Positions 1 to 8,545 of a DNA stretch of 64,000 nucleotides are shown piece by piece. The stretch is taken from assembly GCF_021391535.1 (NCBI RefSeq), contig NZ_CP090066.1, forward strand, positions 3,113,501 to 3,177,500, written 5' to 3'. Origin of the DNA: Aurantimonas sp. HBX-1. Its GTDB lineage: Bacteria > Pseudomonadota > Alphaproteobacteria > Rhizobiales > Rhizobiaceae. The stretch's first letter is position 1, and each line of letters starts with the position of its first letter. Under the pieces are notes generated by a model. That model was not told the origin of the DNA, ran no database searches, and saw only the letters and a program-made list of their open reading frames with translations. The translations under genes were made by a program, and so were the position numbers.

Positions 1-309
1 GGCAGAAAGTAACGACATCACTGCCACGCCGACGGCAAGCCCGAGGGCCTTATCGGTGCCCCCGGTGCCGATCAGCCAGACGCAGGCCACGCCGATCACG
101 AGACCGGCGATGGCGCCGGCGACCCGCGAGGCAGCGCTGATCAATGTGCTGCCGACGTTGACGTGAACGGTGAAGAGCGCCGAGATCACGCACCAGGACG
201 CCTGGTCCATCCCGAGCGCGCGGCTCGCGTAGAAACTGGCCACGGCGGCGAGCGTCGCCTGGATGGCGAGCCTGACGGGATCACTTTCGAGGAGCTGGGT
301 GACTGTCAT
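1..309 (-). CDS. FUSC/aromatic acid exporter-like membrane protein (N-terminal part, cut by window edge)
   Basis: Only the first 103 codons lie in the window and the frame stays open to base 1. The start is an ATG at 309. The visible protein has three or four hydrophobic segments, with polar turns and an early motif of the type seen in fusaric-acid-resistance/aromatic-acid-exporter N-terminal membrane domains (a Trp-Cys-Val-Ile-Ser-Ala stretch around residue 38 and Gly-rich helices after it). Such proteins are inner-membrane efflux components of unknown substrate. The family call is by overall look only. It faces away from the window, so its operon partners are not visible. Confidence 0.6.
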   Translation of the reverse strand, partial: MTVTQLLESDPVRLAIQATLAAVASFYASRALGMDQASWCVISALFTVHVNVGSTLISAASRVAGAIAGLVIGVACVWLIGTGGTDKALGLAVGVAVMSLLSA

Positions 310-402
310 CTGGGTTCGGGCCTGCAAAGCGGGGCGGAAAAGGCACCGCGTCGAGAAACGTTCGGTCGATCGTCAGCAGCGGCGTTCGACAGGCCTCCGG
401 CA

Positions 403-846
403 TCACATGCCCGGAATGAGGCCCTTGAGCTTCTGGACTTCCGTCATGCCGTTCAACTCCGACACCGACGCGGGAAGCATCACGCCGATCTTGCCGGAAG
501 CCTGCGACAGCTTCACCGACGCGAACGGCACCGGGATGCTGCCGGTCTGCGAGCTTTTCGTCGCGATGATCGCTGCGATTACCCGGCCGCCCGGAAGGAC
601 GACGAGGTTCTCGACCGTGCCGACGGTGTCGCCGCCGGGTACCGTCACGGATGCTCCCAGCAGGTCCTTCACGAGAAGCTTGTCCTTGGCCGCCGATGTC
701 AACGCCTGCGCGGCCGAGCTCGCCGCCGAGGCGATGTCGCCGGGCGCCATGCTGCCGACGTCGGGGATGCCGCTGTCCTGCGCCTGCGCCATGCCCACCC
801 CGAGAAGCGCGGCGAAAAGTGCGGTGGCTGGGAAAATCCGGGTCAT
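403..846 (-). CDS. Exported PRC-barrel domain protein
   Basis: A 147-aa protein with a clear signal peptide (MTRIFPATALFAALLGVGMAQA, cleavage near residue 22). A PRC-barrel-like region covers about residues 55-140: a short beta-rich fold with the pattern 'LLGASVTVPGG..VGTVENLVV' and a late 'VPFASVKL'. PRC-barrels occur in photosynthetic reaction-centre subunit H, RimM and many stress-linked periplasmic proteins; here it should sit in the periplasm. The ATG at 846 is preceded by AGGAGA. A much longer frame runs upstream without a better start. No catalytic residues are known, so the role is open. Confidence 0.8.
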   Translation of the reverse strand: MTRIFPATALFAALLGVGMAQAQDSGIPDVGSMAPGDIASAASSAAQALTSAAKDKLLVKDLLGASVTVPGGDTVGTVENLVVLPGGRVIAAIIATKSSQTGSIPVPFASVKLSQASGKIGVMLPASVSELNGMTEVQKLKGLIPGM

Positions 847-1026
847 GAGGCATGTCTCCTGTATGGTTGCGCCGGAGCGTTTGAAATCGCAATCCGTCGA
901 CGCCCACAAGGTTGCGACAGGCCGGGACGGTTTGCCGAGGCCGATCATCAGCCCTAGCTGCCGGGGACGCCGTTCCGGCGCCGCCACGCTCCGGACCTCT
1001 TTCATCGAGACTGACGGGAATCCGCT

Positions 1027-1446
1027 ATGACGATCCTGCCCTGGGGCCGCGCCGCCGCCTGGATCTTGCTGGCAATTGCCATCGTCGCCAACGTCCTTGG
1101 CTATACGAGTTCGCTCTACCAGCAATGGTGGTGGTTCGACCGCGTCCTGCATGGATTCACGCTCTGGGCGACCACGCTCTGGCTCGGCGTGTTCGTCTTC
1201 GCGCCGGTAATCCGGCCCGAACAGGCAAGGTCGCTGCGGGCGTTCCTCGTGATCCTCGCGGTCGGCATCGCGGTCGGAGCCCTGTGGGAAATCGCCGAGT
1301 GGGGCTTCGATCAGTTTGCCTCCGGCGACGTCATCAAGGGCAAGTACGACACGATCCTTGATATCATCATGGACACGCTCGGCGCCCTGCTGGCGGCGGT
1401 GATGACGATGGCCAGCGTCGACCGGGGCGAACGGCGGGCGATCTGA
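1027..1446 (+). CDS. Small integral membrane protein (DUF2238/YjdF-like)
   Basis: A 139-aa protein with four predicted membrane helices (about residues 10-28, 40-60, 75-95, 110-128). The 'WWWFDRVLHGFT' stretch after the first helix and the 'GALWEIAEWGFD' stretch near residue 80 resemble the conserved His/Glu/Trp features of DUF2238/YjdF membrane proteins. It starts at an ATG with a weak GGGAA upstream. It stands alone between a minus-strand PRC-barrel gene and a plus-strand one. No function is established for the family. Confidence 0.7.
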   Translation: MTILPWGRAAAWILLAIAIVANVLGYTSSLYQQWWWFDRVLHGFTLWATTLWLGVFVFAPVIRPEQARSLRAFLVILAVGIAVGALWEIAEWGFDQFASGDVIKGKYDTILDIIMDTLGALLAAVMTMASVDRGERRAI

Positions 1447-1902
1447 GCCCGGCACCTGTGTCTGCGGAACGCCGGGATGTGGGCAAGGCGACGATCCGTG
1501 GGCGCCTCCTCCTCCCACACAGCTTGCGAGCCGCGGTGAGTCGACGGAAGGAGTTTCGGCTTGCCGCAGGCGCGATCATGGCCACCGGACCAGCCGATCG
1601 TGAACTGGCTTTACCGCTGCGGGCTGCACGCGCGGTCAATCCTGGTGCACGCAGTGGCGTCGACTGCGGCCCACCGGCCGCCCCCCGCTCAGTATGATCT
1701 GAACACGATCCTGATCTGCACCAAATCTTCTACCCCGCCGACAGATCAATTTGATCCCCCGGAAGACGTTATAGGTGATATCTAAGGGAACCTTAGAGTT
1801 GAAATGTCCTTTCCGATCTTGCGTACACGGACCGTAATTTTTCGGAACAATCGGTGATCTGTCCCATTGGTCCCCTATAGCCTGACAGAAAGAGAACATG
1901 AC
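1447..1902. other. Gene-free stretch upstream of the second PRC-barrel gene
   Basis: About 450 bases without a convincing gene. Short open frames here lack ribosome sites and have no recognisable protein pattern. The last 200 bases are clearly more AT-rich than the flanks, as expected for a promoter region. They contain an EcfG-like motif pair, listed separately. Confidence 0.5.
1844..1868 (+). promoter_or_regulatory. Possible EcfG-type general-stress promoter (imperfect)
   Basis: GGAAC at 1844-1848, a 16-base spacer, then CATT at 1865-1868, about 35 bases before the ATG at 1903. The alphaproteobacterial EcfG consensus is GGAAC-N16/17-CGTT, so the -10 element has one mismatch. Distance and orientation fit. 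The match alone is weak evidence, but a perfect copy lies elsewhere in the window (7567-7591). Confidence 0.35.
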
Positions 1903-2397
1903 ATGAGATATTTCGCCACTACCGCCACCGCCCTGTTCCTGGCCGCCACGCCGGCCCTCGCACAGGTTGCGACGCCGGTCGAAGGCACGCCAGCGACCGC
2001 AACGACCGCCGCCGCGACCGAGACGGACTGGGCGCAGCTCATCCGCACCCGCGACATCACCGGCGGGCCGGTCTACACGACCAACGAGACCTATGACGCA
2101 GGCACCTGGGGCGAGAGCGACGACTATGTCTGGGGCCGTTCGGGCTACGACGCGGTCGACACCGAATGGAAGCAGATCGGCGAAATCGAGGATGTCGTCC
2201 TCGACCGGTCCGGGCAGCTCGTGGGCGTCGTCGTCGAAGTCGGGGGCTTCTTGGACATCGGCGACAAGCACGTGCTGCTGCGTGTCGGCGACGTCGATCT
2301 CGTGCCCGTGGACGACCAGTCCTACAGCCTGATCACGCGCTATTCCGAAGAGCAGCTCGAAGAGCTGGAAGGCGTCGACGAAGCCTGGTGGCAGTAA
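1903..2397 (+). CDS. Exported PRC-barrel domain protein
   Basis: A 164-aa protein. Residues 1-20 form a signal peptide ending in ALA, followed by a Thr/Ala-rich linker (about 21-45). The PRC-barrel lies at about 88-150, with the pattern 'EWKQIGEIEDVVLDRSG..VGVVVEVGGFLDIG', typical of the periplasmic PRC-barrel proteins common in Hyphomicrobiales. The C-terminus is acidic (EEQLEELEGVDEAWW). The ATG at 1903 is the only in-frame start that places the signal peptide at the N-terminus; an ATG five bases earlier runs straight into a stop. The gene ends just before a hairpin terminator. Role unknown; stress-linked expression is inferred from the upstream motif. Confidence 0.8.
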   Translation: MRYFATTATALFLAATPALAQVATPVEGTPATATTAAATETDWAQLIRTRDITGGPVYTTNETYDAGTWGESDDYVWGRSGYDAVDTEWKQIGEIEDVVLDRSGQLVGVVVEVGGFLDIGDKHVLLRVGDVDLVPVDDQSYSLITRYSEEQLEELEGVDEAWWQ

Positions 2398-2448
2398 GTT
2401 CGCCATTTGATCGGCTCGCTCGCGAGCCCCATCGTCTGACAGTCGATC

Positions 2449-2480
2449 AAGGCCCGTCGCGGAGTATCGCGGCGGGCCTT
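2449..2480 (+). terminator. Hairpin terminator after the PRC-barrel gene
   Basis: AAGGCCCGTCGCG and CGCGGCGGGCCTT form a stem of about 13 bp with one wobble or mismatch and a short loop. It starts 52 bases after the stop codon at 2397. The T tract is weak. It could also serve the convergent minus-strand gene that ends at 2495. Confidence 0.7.
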
Positions 2481-2494
2481 CGTCGTGTCGGGCA

Positions 2495-3307
2495 TCAAGT
2501 CGGCTTGCTCGTCCGGGCCGGAAGCCTCTGCCCCCTCGGCGAGGTTTCGATCAGGCCGCCGGACGGCGATTTCCGGCCGCCGGCCATCGGCTTCGCCTGT
2601 GGAGAGCCGGCTTCGGGCATGCGGGCCGCGCGGAGCGGTGTGGCGCGCAGCTCGTGGTCGTCATGGTGGCGGGCACGGTGTCCCCGCTGGAAAAACACGA
2701 CACACAGCGTCAGCACCATGGTGCAGGCAATGAGTCCCAGCAGGCGCTCGAGCAGGCCGTCGATACTGGTTGGCGACAGCAGGAAGACCGGGCACAGGAC
2801 CGCCCAGACAACCGCCAGGCCGATCAGGGTGCGCTGGGCCCAGACAGCATGCTGGCGGATGGCGCCCGCCATGCAGAGCGGAGCCAGCGTGAAGAGAGCG
2901 CCCAGTCCGTAGACGAGGTAGAGGTAGATGTGGATCACCACGCCCTGGTCGTCGCTGTCGCCATACTCGTTACGCGACCCGATGACGATCACGAGTCCGG
3001 CCAGGATCGCGAGGGAGAGCACACCGATGGACCAACCCGCCCCTCCCAGATGTGCATGCGCTGCCGCAAGAGAGACGGCGAGGAGGCCGACGGCGAAGCC
3101 GTAGAGCGCGACGTCCATCACGATCTCCCACTCGCCGGCGGCCAGGTCGCTGATCGTGTCGGAGACCCAGTGGTAATCCGGCACCAGCGCCTGCGCCATG
3201 AACATGCCGCTGACCAGAACCGTACATCCCAGAATCCCGATGACCGCGAGCGCCATGAGAAGGTAAGGACTTTCCCTGCGCACGCGGTGATCACGCGAAT
3301 TGGCCAT
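2495..3307 (-). CDS. DUF998 family membrane protein
   Basis: A 270-aa protein with about six membrane helices spread over residues 15-210, then a basic, Arg/Pro-rich tail of about 60 residues that is probably disordered and cytoplasmic. The 'DYHWVSDTISDLAAG' stretch after helix 1 is the typical DUF998 signature (extracellular Asp/Ser-rich loop following the first helix). The ATG at 3307 has AGGAG nine bases upstream, which is better than the longer frame starting at 3352. Function of the family is not known. Confidence 0.8.
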   Translation of the reverse strand: MANSRDHRVRRESPYLLMALAVIGILGCTVLVSGMFMAQALVPDYHWVSDTISDLAAGEWEIVMDVALYGFAVGLLAVSLAAAHAHLGGAGWSIGVLSLAILAGLVIVIGSRNEYGDSDDQGVVIHIYLYLVYGLGALFTLAPLCMAGAIRQHAVWAQRTLIGLAVVWAVLCPVFLLSPTSIDGLLERLLGLIACTMVLTLCVVFFQRGHRARHHDDHELRATPLRAARMPEAGSPQAKPMAGGRKSPSGGLIETSPRGQRLPARTSKPT

Positions 3308-3735
3308 GTCGTTTCGTCTCCTTTGCCCGCAGATCCGACGAAGTGTTGTCACCCGCCTCTCAAGATCCCCTGCGGCGATAGACCATGTCGGCGACCGTCA
3401 GGAACACGGTTTGCCGCGATACCGCCGACGCTGTCGGAAAAGGGAATGCAAGCCTGTCCGCGCGGCCGGTCACGCGTCGGCCGGAGACGAAGATCATGCC
3501 GCCGGCAGCCGGAACGCCAGAACGAAGACGGTCGTGGAGAGATCGCCCCACATGCGCTGTCCGCCCGCATTCTGATCCGGGGGCACGTCAATTGGACCGT
3601 GCCTGCATCGGATGTCGTCGAAGGCCCGCATGCGCCCGGTGTCTGGCGCCGGCGCGGTCAGGCCGCGCGCGCAGTGATCTAGGGCGCGAGAAGCACTTAT
3701 CCGGCAGCCTGCTCATTGAACCGCCTTCGCCTGCC
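3308..3735. other. Gene-free stretch between two membrane protein genes
   Basis: About 430 bases. Overlapping short frames exist on both strands, the best being a minus-strand GTG-started frame at 3360-3551 with 63 codons. None has a ribosome site plus a recognisable protein pattern. I see nothing I can support here. Confidence 0.4.
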
Positions 3736-4764
3736 TCACTCACGGCTGTTCGGCGCAGGTGCCTCGGACTGATCTTCTGTTGCGAGGTCGGCTATCCAGC
3801 GAGTGCTGGCAAAGTGCTGGGCCGCGATGACGAAGGCGGCGGTCAGCGGAACCGCGAGCAGCGCTCCGGCCAGGCCCCACAGCCAACTCCAAAAGAGCAG
3901 CCCGGTCACGATGACGATCGCCGGCATCGAGACGCCCCTGCCCTGCAGCGCCGGATAGATGAAATTGCTGATGGTCACCTGGATGACGGCAAAGCCGGCC
4001 AGCACCACCAGCGGCATGGTCAGACCATCGAACTGGATCAGCGCGTACAGCACGGGCGGCACGATCCCGATGAGGTTGCCGACCACCGGGACGAAGTTGA
4101 GGAGGAAGTTCAGGATGCCCCATGTCAGGGCCATTTCCAGCCCGACCGAATAGGCCCATGCCGCAGAGGCGATGCCCGTGAGCAGACTGGTCGCCGTCGT
4201 GATCACAAGGTAGAGGCGGAAGCGTCCGGCGATGGTTGCCACCGCATCGGTCATCTCGACGCGGTCGTCCCGACCGAAATAGGCAAGGACCTTTTCCCTG
4301 ACCACGGGCGCGAACGGCACGGCGAGAGAGATCAGGATCAGGATCAGGCCGAGATAGGCGAGGGCATCGTAGGTGCGCCAGAAGACCGCCTGACCGATGG
4401 CGACCAGTCGTTCGTAACCGCCCTCGCCTCCAGGAAGAGGGAGGCCGCGACTGCGGGCGAAGTCTTCATAGGTTTCGTAGAGCGACCGGAACTGCTCCTG
4501 GCGCGCCAGAAGCGCCTGGGCGATCTCCAGCGACGCGAGATAGACGGCTCCCAGGATCGCGATCAGGATCAGAAACAGACACGCGACGGTGGCCAGGCTG
4601 CTGAGACGCCTCGAAAGCCGTCGCTCGAACCTTGCCTGCAACGGCCATGCTGCCGCCACGACGAACGCCGCCACGACGAGCGGCATCGTCACGGGATAGC
4701 TCCACTTCAACGCAGCGACGAGCGCCACCATGGCAACGGCGGGCCCCGCCCATTTCCACGTCAT
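3736..4764 (-). CDS. AI-2E family transporter (PerM-like)
   Basis: A 342-aa inner-membrane protein with about eight helices: two near the N-terminus, one at about 55-75, one at about 137-157, and a C-terminal cluster. The Pro/Gly-rich 'FVPVVGNLIGIVPPVLYALI' stretch and the late 'WGLAGALLAVPLTAAF' are hallmarks of the AI-2E/PerM family. Members export various compounds or act in osmotic or sodium homeostasis; few do autoinducer-2 export, so no substrate is claimed. The start chosen is the ATG at 4764, which gives a hydrophobic N-terminus; the frame also opens at 4812 with 16 extra polar residues. Neither start has a strong ribosome site. Confidence 0.85.
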   Translation of the reverse strand: MTWKWAGPAVAMVALVAALKWSYPVTMPLVVAAFVVAAAWPLQARFERRLSRRLSSLATVACLFLILIAILGAVYLASLEIAQALLARQEQFRSLYETYEDFARSRGLPLPGGEGGYERLVAIGQAVFWRTYDALAYLGLILILISLAVPFAPVVREKVLAYFGRDDRVEMTDAVATIAGRFRLYLVITTATSLLTGIASAAWAYSVGLEMALTWGILNFLLNFVPVVGNLIGIVPPVLYALIQFDGLTMPLVVLAGFAVIQVTISNFIYPALQGRGVSMPAIVIVTGLLFWSWLWGLAGALLAVPLTAAFVIAAQHFASTRWIADLATEDQSEAPAPNSRE

Positions 4765-4839
4765 GCTGCACCATTCGTTGTCTCGGCTCCCGGGGAAGTC
4801 CCTCCGGAGCAATCGGATCGCATTCTGTCGGTCACTCGC

Positions 4840-5235
4840 TCAATCCCGATGATCCGGATGCCGCCGATCACCCGAGCCCCCGTTCGCGGTCCGGCTCTTC
4901 TGCCACGGCCAGCGTCCCTCGATCTCGACCTCCAGGGCGAAGCTGAGAAAGGTCCGGATGAGGACGATGCCGCCGAGGACGGCGACGCTCTGCAGGGTCG
5001 GTTCGATGGCGACGGTGTTGATGATGTCCGCGGCCACCAGGAACTCGAGCCCGAGCAGGATGGATCGACCGAGGCTGGCGCGAAACGTGTGAAATGTTCC
5101 GGCGCTGTCACCGCGCAGCTTTCGCCGCAGGAAGGTTGCCGTGGCGATGATCGTCCCGATCACGATCGCGAGGATACCGACAATCTCGATGCCGCGCGTC
5201 GTCCAGTGCATCGCCTCGCTCAGGGCATCGTCCAT
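4840..5235 (-). CDS. DUF1622 family membrane protein
   Basis: A 131-aa protein with three helices (about residues 13-35, 58-78, 83-103) and the basic patch 'FLRRKLRGD' after helix 1. The 'RASLGRSILLGLEFLVAADIINTV' stretch is the conserved core of DUF1622 proteins, small membrane proteins of unknown function. It sits just upstream of, and in the same direction as, the AI-2E-family gene, so the two may be co-transcribed. The His/Asp-rich C-terminal tail is unremarkable. Confidence 0.8.
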   Translation of the reverse strand: MDDALSEAMHWTTRGIEIVGILAIVIGTIIATATFLRRKLRGDSAGTFHTFRASLGRSILLGLEFLVAADIINTVAIEPTLQSVAVLGGIVLIRTFLSFALEVEIEGRWPWQKSRTANGGSGDRRHPDHRD

Positions 5236-5346
5236 CTGACAGGTCCCGTATGTGCTGGAATTGCCGCCTATCCACGTGCGGCATTGGCCGGCCTGAGTTC
5301 GAGTGGCGGCTGCGGGTCACCGGCGCGGCTCGCGCTTTCTCGCGCG

Positions 5347-5871
5347 TCACTCTGCGACAGGCACGTTCGGATCCGCGGGAGGCGCGACCGTCACCAGGAA
5401 GCCGCTCGATTCCACGGTCGGCTGCACGCCCGGCACGCTGCAGGCATAGCCGTATTCCCCGATGGGCGGCGTTTCGCGGATCACCATCCGAACCTCGTTC
5501 TCGGGAGCCACCAGAAACCCGCCGGTGGATGCGTCGAGGGCGGAGTCGGTCGATTCCACCATTTCGGCGGCTTCGAAGAAATCCGGGGCGACGAAGGTGA
5601 TCGGCAGTTCCGACGCGTTCCTGACGCGCAGGGTCAACGGTTCTCCCGCCGGAAGTCGTGCCACCGGAGGAAGGCAATGAACGTTCCCGTCCACGATCCC
5701 CATGGCGATCTCGACCGGCGGCGCGATCTCGCCTGCCACGACCGGCGGATTCTGCGCCTGGGCGTTCGCCGGGATCACACCCGCCAAACCGACGAGTGCC
5801 GCCAGAACGCCTGTCACGGCGACCATGCTTCTCGCGGGCAATCGCGCGAAATCTCTGTGAAATGGATGCAT
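5347..5871 (-). CDS. Exported cupredoxin-like protein
   Basis: A 174-aa protein with an N-terminal export signal (hydrophobic residues 17-38, cleavage after ANAQA). The rest is a beta-rich domain resembling cupredoxin-fold or EfeO-type cupredoxin_1 domains, including 'GEPLTLRVRNASELPITFVAPDFFEA' and 'GEYGYACSVPG'. The second motif contains a Cys at the place where blue-copper proteins have the Cys of the copper site. I do not see a complete His-Cys-His-Met set, so metal binding is uncertain. The ATG at 5871 has AGGAG upstream. A weak EcfG-like pair (CGAAC-N16-CGTT on the minus strand, 6019-5995) lies about 125 bases upstream. Confidence 0.65.
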   Translation of the reverse strand: MHPFHRDFARLPARSMVAVTGVLAALVGLAGVIPANAQAQNPPVVAGEIAPPVEIAMGIVDGNVHCLPPVARLPAGEPLTLRVRNASELPITFVAPDFFEAAEMVESTDSALDASTGGFLVAPENEVRMVIRETPPIGEYGYACSVPGVQPTVESSGFLVTVAPPADPNVPVAE

Positions 5872-6066
5872 CTGCCTTCTCCTGATTGGACTCCAGAGGG
5901 AGGGGGAACGAGGAAGACCACGCTTCTTGGAGCGGTGACGCCTTCCTCCGACCAGGGGAACGACGTCGCTCTGACGGCCGCCCCTCTGTTGGCTAACGGC
6001 TCGCGGCAGGTTTCGTTCGACGGTCGCCGTCATCGGGCAAGCCCGGAGCGCCATCACCGCCGCGGC

Positions 6067-6093
6067 ACGCCGTCACCGCGGCGGTGACGGCGT
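6067..6093 (-). terminator. Long perfect hairpin downstream of the DUF2252 gene
   Basis: ACGCCGTCACCG pairs with CGGTGACGGCGT through a three-base loop, giving a 12-bp uninterrupted stem. It begins 26 bases past the stop of the minus-strand gene ending at 6119, so it is probably its terminator. There is no T tract. Protein binding to the palindrome is an alternative. Confidence 0.55.
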
Positions 6094-6118
6094 CCCGCCG
6101 CGGGTGCGCCCGGCAGCC

Positions 6119-7540
6119 TCAGCGATAGACCATGTCGACTTGCGTGAAGGCCCCGAGGGCATGGTCTTCCCGGAAGCTCGCGAAATCCCGCTCGAGGCGG
6201 TCGGCGGCCTCCGCGGTAAAGCGCAGGATGTCGGCCGTGAACAGCTTCGGAGGGCTCGCCGCCGCGACGATCGAAGGCTCGACGTCGTAGTCGATCTGTC
6301 CGAGATCGTCCGAGAGGGCGTGGGACTGCGCCAGTGCTGCGCCGCACACGCGAGCATATTGCTTCCAGGACTCGTAGCTCAGATCGTCCAGGTCGATGTC
6401 GTTCCGGAACGGCGCACGCTCACGGCTCATGAAGCTTTCGCCATCGATCTCCACCGCACCGTAGAAGATGTCGCCATGGGCCAGTTGCACGGCCTGACCG
6501 TGCGCAATCCTGTCGGCCTCCGCACCGGCATGGAAATCCGTCGGCGGGGTGAGACCTTCCAGGGCCGAGCGCCGGGCGCGCTTGAACTCGATGATCAGGT
6601 CGTCCCCACCGTCCTTGGTCGGCCCTTCGATCAGCACGTAGTATCTCGGCAGCCCGAGCGACGCCGTCCCCTGACCGTGCCGCACGCAGACGTCCTTGAC
6701 CTTGAGTTCGCCCGCACGACCGGTCGGCTCGATGCCCTTGGCCTTGGCGAGATCGTCAATCGCCTTCTGGAACTTCGCGACTTCGTTCGAGATGGGTTGC
6801 AGCTCTTCGTTGGCGCGGAAGCCTCGTCCCGTCGGGCTCAGGTAATCGCTCCAGAGCCAATCGTGGCGCTCCTTCCAGGATGCCTCGAACAGCCGACGGA
6901 TGACCTTCGGTGAATTGTCCATGCGGTAGTCGTCGTTCTTCTCCGTCGCCTTCTCGGCGAAGCCCCGCATGGCGGCGAGATAGCCGGCAACGAACGCCTC
7001 GACCACCTTGCAGCGCTTCTTCGGCTTCATGCCCGCCTGTTCGTGTGCTGCAATCCAGAAGCCAAGGGCGCCGCGCTTGATGTCCCAGGTGAACGGGGCG
7101 TAGATCGTCTCGTCGAAATCGTTGACGCCGAAGATCGGCGCGCCGTGCCTGTCGGGCATCACGCCGAAATTCTGCGGGTGGACGTCGCCCAGCGCCATGA
7201 CCGTCGGCATGTGCGAATCCTTGCCGGCAAGGTCGCGGTAGAACAAGAGAGCGGTACCCCGGAAGAACTTGAAGAAGCTGCCGGCGAGCGCGTCGAACTT
7301 CAGCGCCGTGCCCTGAGATCGCTCCGCGATCCGCGCGGCGTGGTCCTCGCGGATGGTCGAACGGACGTGCTCGCGGCGGGCCTGCCCGGAGAGCAGGACC
7401 GGATCGATGGCCTGCTCCGGAGAGGCAACACGTTCGGCCAAGCTGCGGAAGCCCTCGACCCGCCCTTCGGAGATCCTGGAAGGCCGGACGTCGGCGGCGA
7501 CGGAAGGTTTGTGCGCCGTCTTCTTGGGCGTTCTGGTCAT
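6119..7540 (-). CDS. DUF2252 family protein (kinase-like motifs)
   Basis: A 473-aa soluble protein, full length for DUF2252. It contains 'GDVHPQNFGV' near residue 120, then 'GVNDFDETIYAPFTWDIKR' about 20 residues later. These resemble the catalytic HGDLHPGN loop and the metal-binding D-x-D of aminoglycoside-phosphotransferase-type kinases, so a small-molecule or protein kinase fold is plausible. That is my inference; the family is officially uncharacterised. The N-terminus is basic (MTRTPKKTAHKPS). A perfect EcfG-type promoter lies 27-51 bases upstream of the ATG, which places the gene in the general stress regulon. It is transcribed alone. Confidence 0.85.
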   Translation of the reverse strand: MTRTPKKTAHKPSVAADVRPSRISEGRVEGFRSLAERVASPEQAIDPVLLSGQARREHVRSTIREDHAARIAERSQGTALKFDALAGSFFKFFRGTALLFYRDLAGKDSHMPTVMALGDVHPQNFGVMPDRHGAPIFGVNDFDETIYAPFTWDIKRGALGFWIAAHEQAGMKPKKRCKVVEAFVAGYLAAMRGFAEKATEKNDDYRMDNSPKVIRRLFEASWKERHDWLWSDYLSPTGRGFRANEELQPISNEVAKFQKAIDDLAKAKGIEPTGRAGELKVKDVCVRHGQGTASLGLPRYYVLIEGPTKDGGDDLIIEFKRARRSALEGLTPPTDFHAGAEADRIAHGQAVQLAHGDIFYGAVEIDGESFMSRERAPFRNDIDLDDLSYESWKQYARVCGAALAQSHALSDDLGQIDYDVEPSIVAAASPPKLFTADILRFTAEAADRLERDFASFREDHALGAFTQVDMVYR

Positions 7541-7857
7541 GCTGGGTTCCCTGGTTCGACATCAGCAACGCCCCGCCTACGGTGACGTTCCTCCTTCCAC
7601 GAGAGCATCGGGCTGCGTGAGGCGGCGCCACCGTGGGCCGAACGACCCCCTGCGGATCGTCACGATGGCCGCCGGAAGAGCGTGGGCACCGGTCTCTGAA
7701 GGCTCGAAGCGGACTGCGAGGGCGCGACGTTCCGCAGCATTGCAAGGGGCCGGCATTTTCCCCGGCAAGCGGGTAATTGCCGAGGATCTTATGACGATGC
7801 CGGCGCATCATGCGTCGCACGGGCATCGGGCGAATGATCCGTTTCACCACCCACTCT
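7541..7857. other. Intergenic stretch with the DUF2252 promoter
   Basis: About 315 bases. The part near 7540 holds the EcfG-type promoter. The remainder shows only short overlapping frames without ribosome sites. The respiratory operon's last gene ends at 7858, so this stretch should also carry its transcription stop, but I see no clear hairpin with a T tract. Confidence 0.45.
7567..7591 (-). promoter_or_regulatory. EcfG-type general-stress promoter for the DUF2252 gene
   Basis: On the minus strand: GGAAC (7591-7587), a 16-base spacer, CGTT (7570-7567). This is an exact match to the alphaproteobacterial EcfG/sigma-EcfG consensus GGAAC-N16/17-CGTT, with the correct orientation and distance to the ATG at 7540. 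Confidence 0.75.
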
Positions 7858-8400
7858 TCACTTTCCCGCAGACGGGGCGTTTCCTTCGCGACCGTCCTGC
7901 GAGGGGCGGTCGTGATCCGTCGTGCACTGCCCCAGCACGGCATCGCCTCCCTGCGCCGGCAGGAAATCCGTGCGCTCGCCGCGCTTGAGTTCGATCTCGG
8001 TCACGTCCGCGCGCTTCAGCGCCGACCAAAGCGCCTTGAAGTCCGCCGAACACGCTTCGCAGTCGGTGATGCCAACGCCGAACGCGCCGTGCCAGAGCGG
8101 GTAGACCTCCTGCCCGATCAGCACCTCGCTCTTGCTCAGCGGCGTCGGATCGACACCGTCGATGACCAGGTCGATCGTGGCTCCGCCGCCGAAGTCGGGA
8201 TCCGTGCAGGTAATCGCGAGAAGACTGTCGCGATCCGACAGCCGATAGGTCGTGGCGTAGCGGCTGGTCTCTACTTCCCAGGCCCCCGCCGTTGCCGACG
8301 AGGCACCCCCTCCGAGGAAGAGTGCCGAAACGAAGACGGCTGCAAAACCGACGGAGGAACGGATCCTTGATCGCCGCACCCGGCATCTTCCTGGTGACAT
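7858..8400 (-). CDS. Exported protein of unknown function, last gene of the respiratory operon
   Basis: A 180-aa protein with an N-terminal signal (basic residues 5-14, hydrophobic 16-35, cleavage near SATAGA). The mature part has two Cys ('ITDCEAC' near residue 113) plus two further Cys ('LAITCTD' near 58 and a late 'GQCTTD'), which would suit disulfides in the periplasm. The ATG at 8400 has GAGG upstream; the frame opens further upstream but the added residues look like non-coding read-through over the end of the cytochrome gene. I do not recognise the family. Position at the operon end suggests an accessory to the oxidase or dehydrogenase. Confidence 0.65.
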   Translation of the reverse strand: MSPGRCRVRRSRIRSSVGFAAVFVSALFLGGGASSATAGAWEVETSRYATTYRLSDRDSLLAITCTDPDFGGGATIDLVIDGVDPTPLSKSEVLIGQEVYPLWHGAFGVGITDCEACSADFKALWSALKRADVTEIELKRGERTDFLPAQGGDAVLGQCTTDHDRPSQDGREGNAPSAGK

Positions 8401-8545
8401 CGCCTCGGTTTCTTTGCCCCGAAAGGCGGGTACGCTCCATCGGTCGGGATGGTCCGGCGGCAGAGCCGGCGAACGGGAAGGCAGGAGGGCCGCTGTCTTG
8501 CCGCGGCGCCCGACCCGCCCGAAGTCTCTTCGCGTCACGGCCACC

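Noticed and set aside
3360..3551. Possible 63-aa minus-strand protein
   Set aside because: GTG start without a ribosome site, Arg-rich composition and no recognised pattern.
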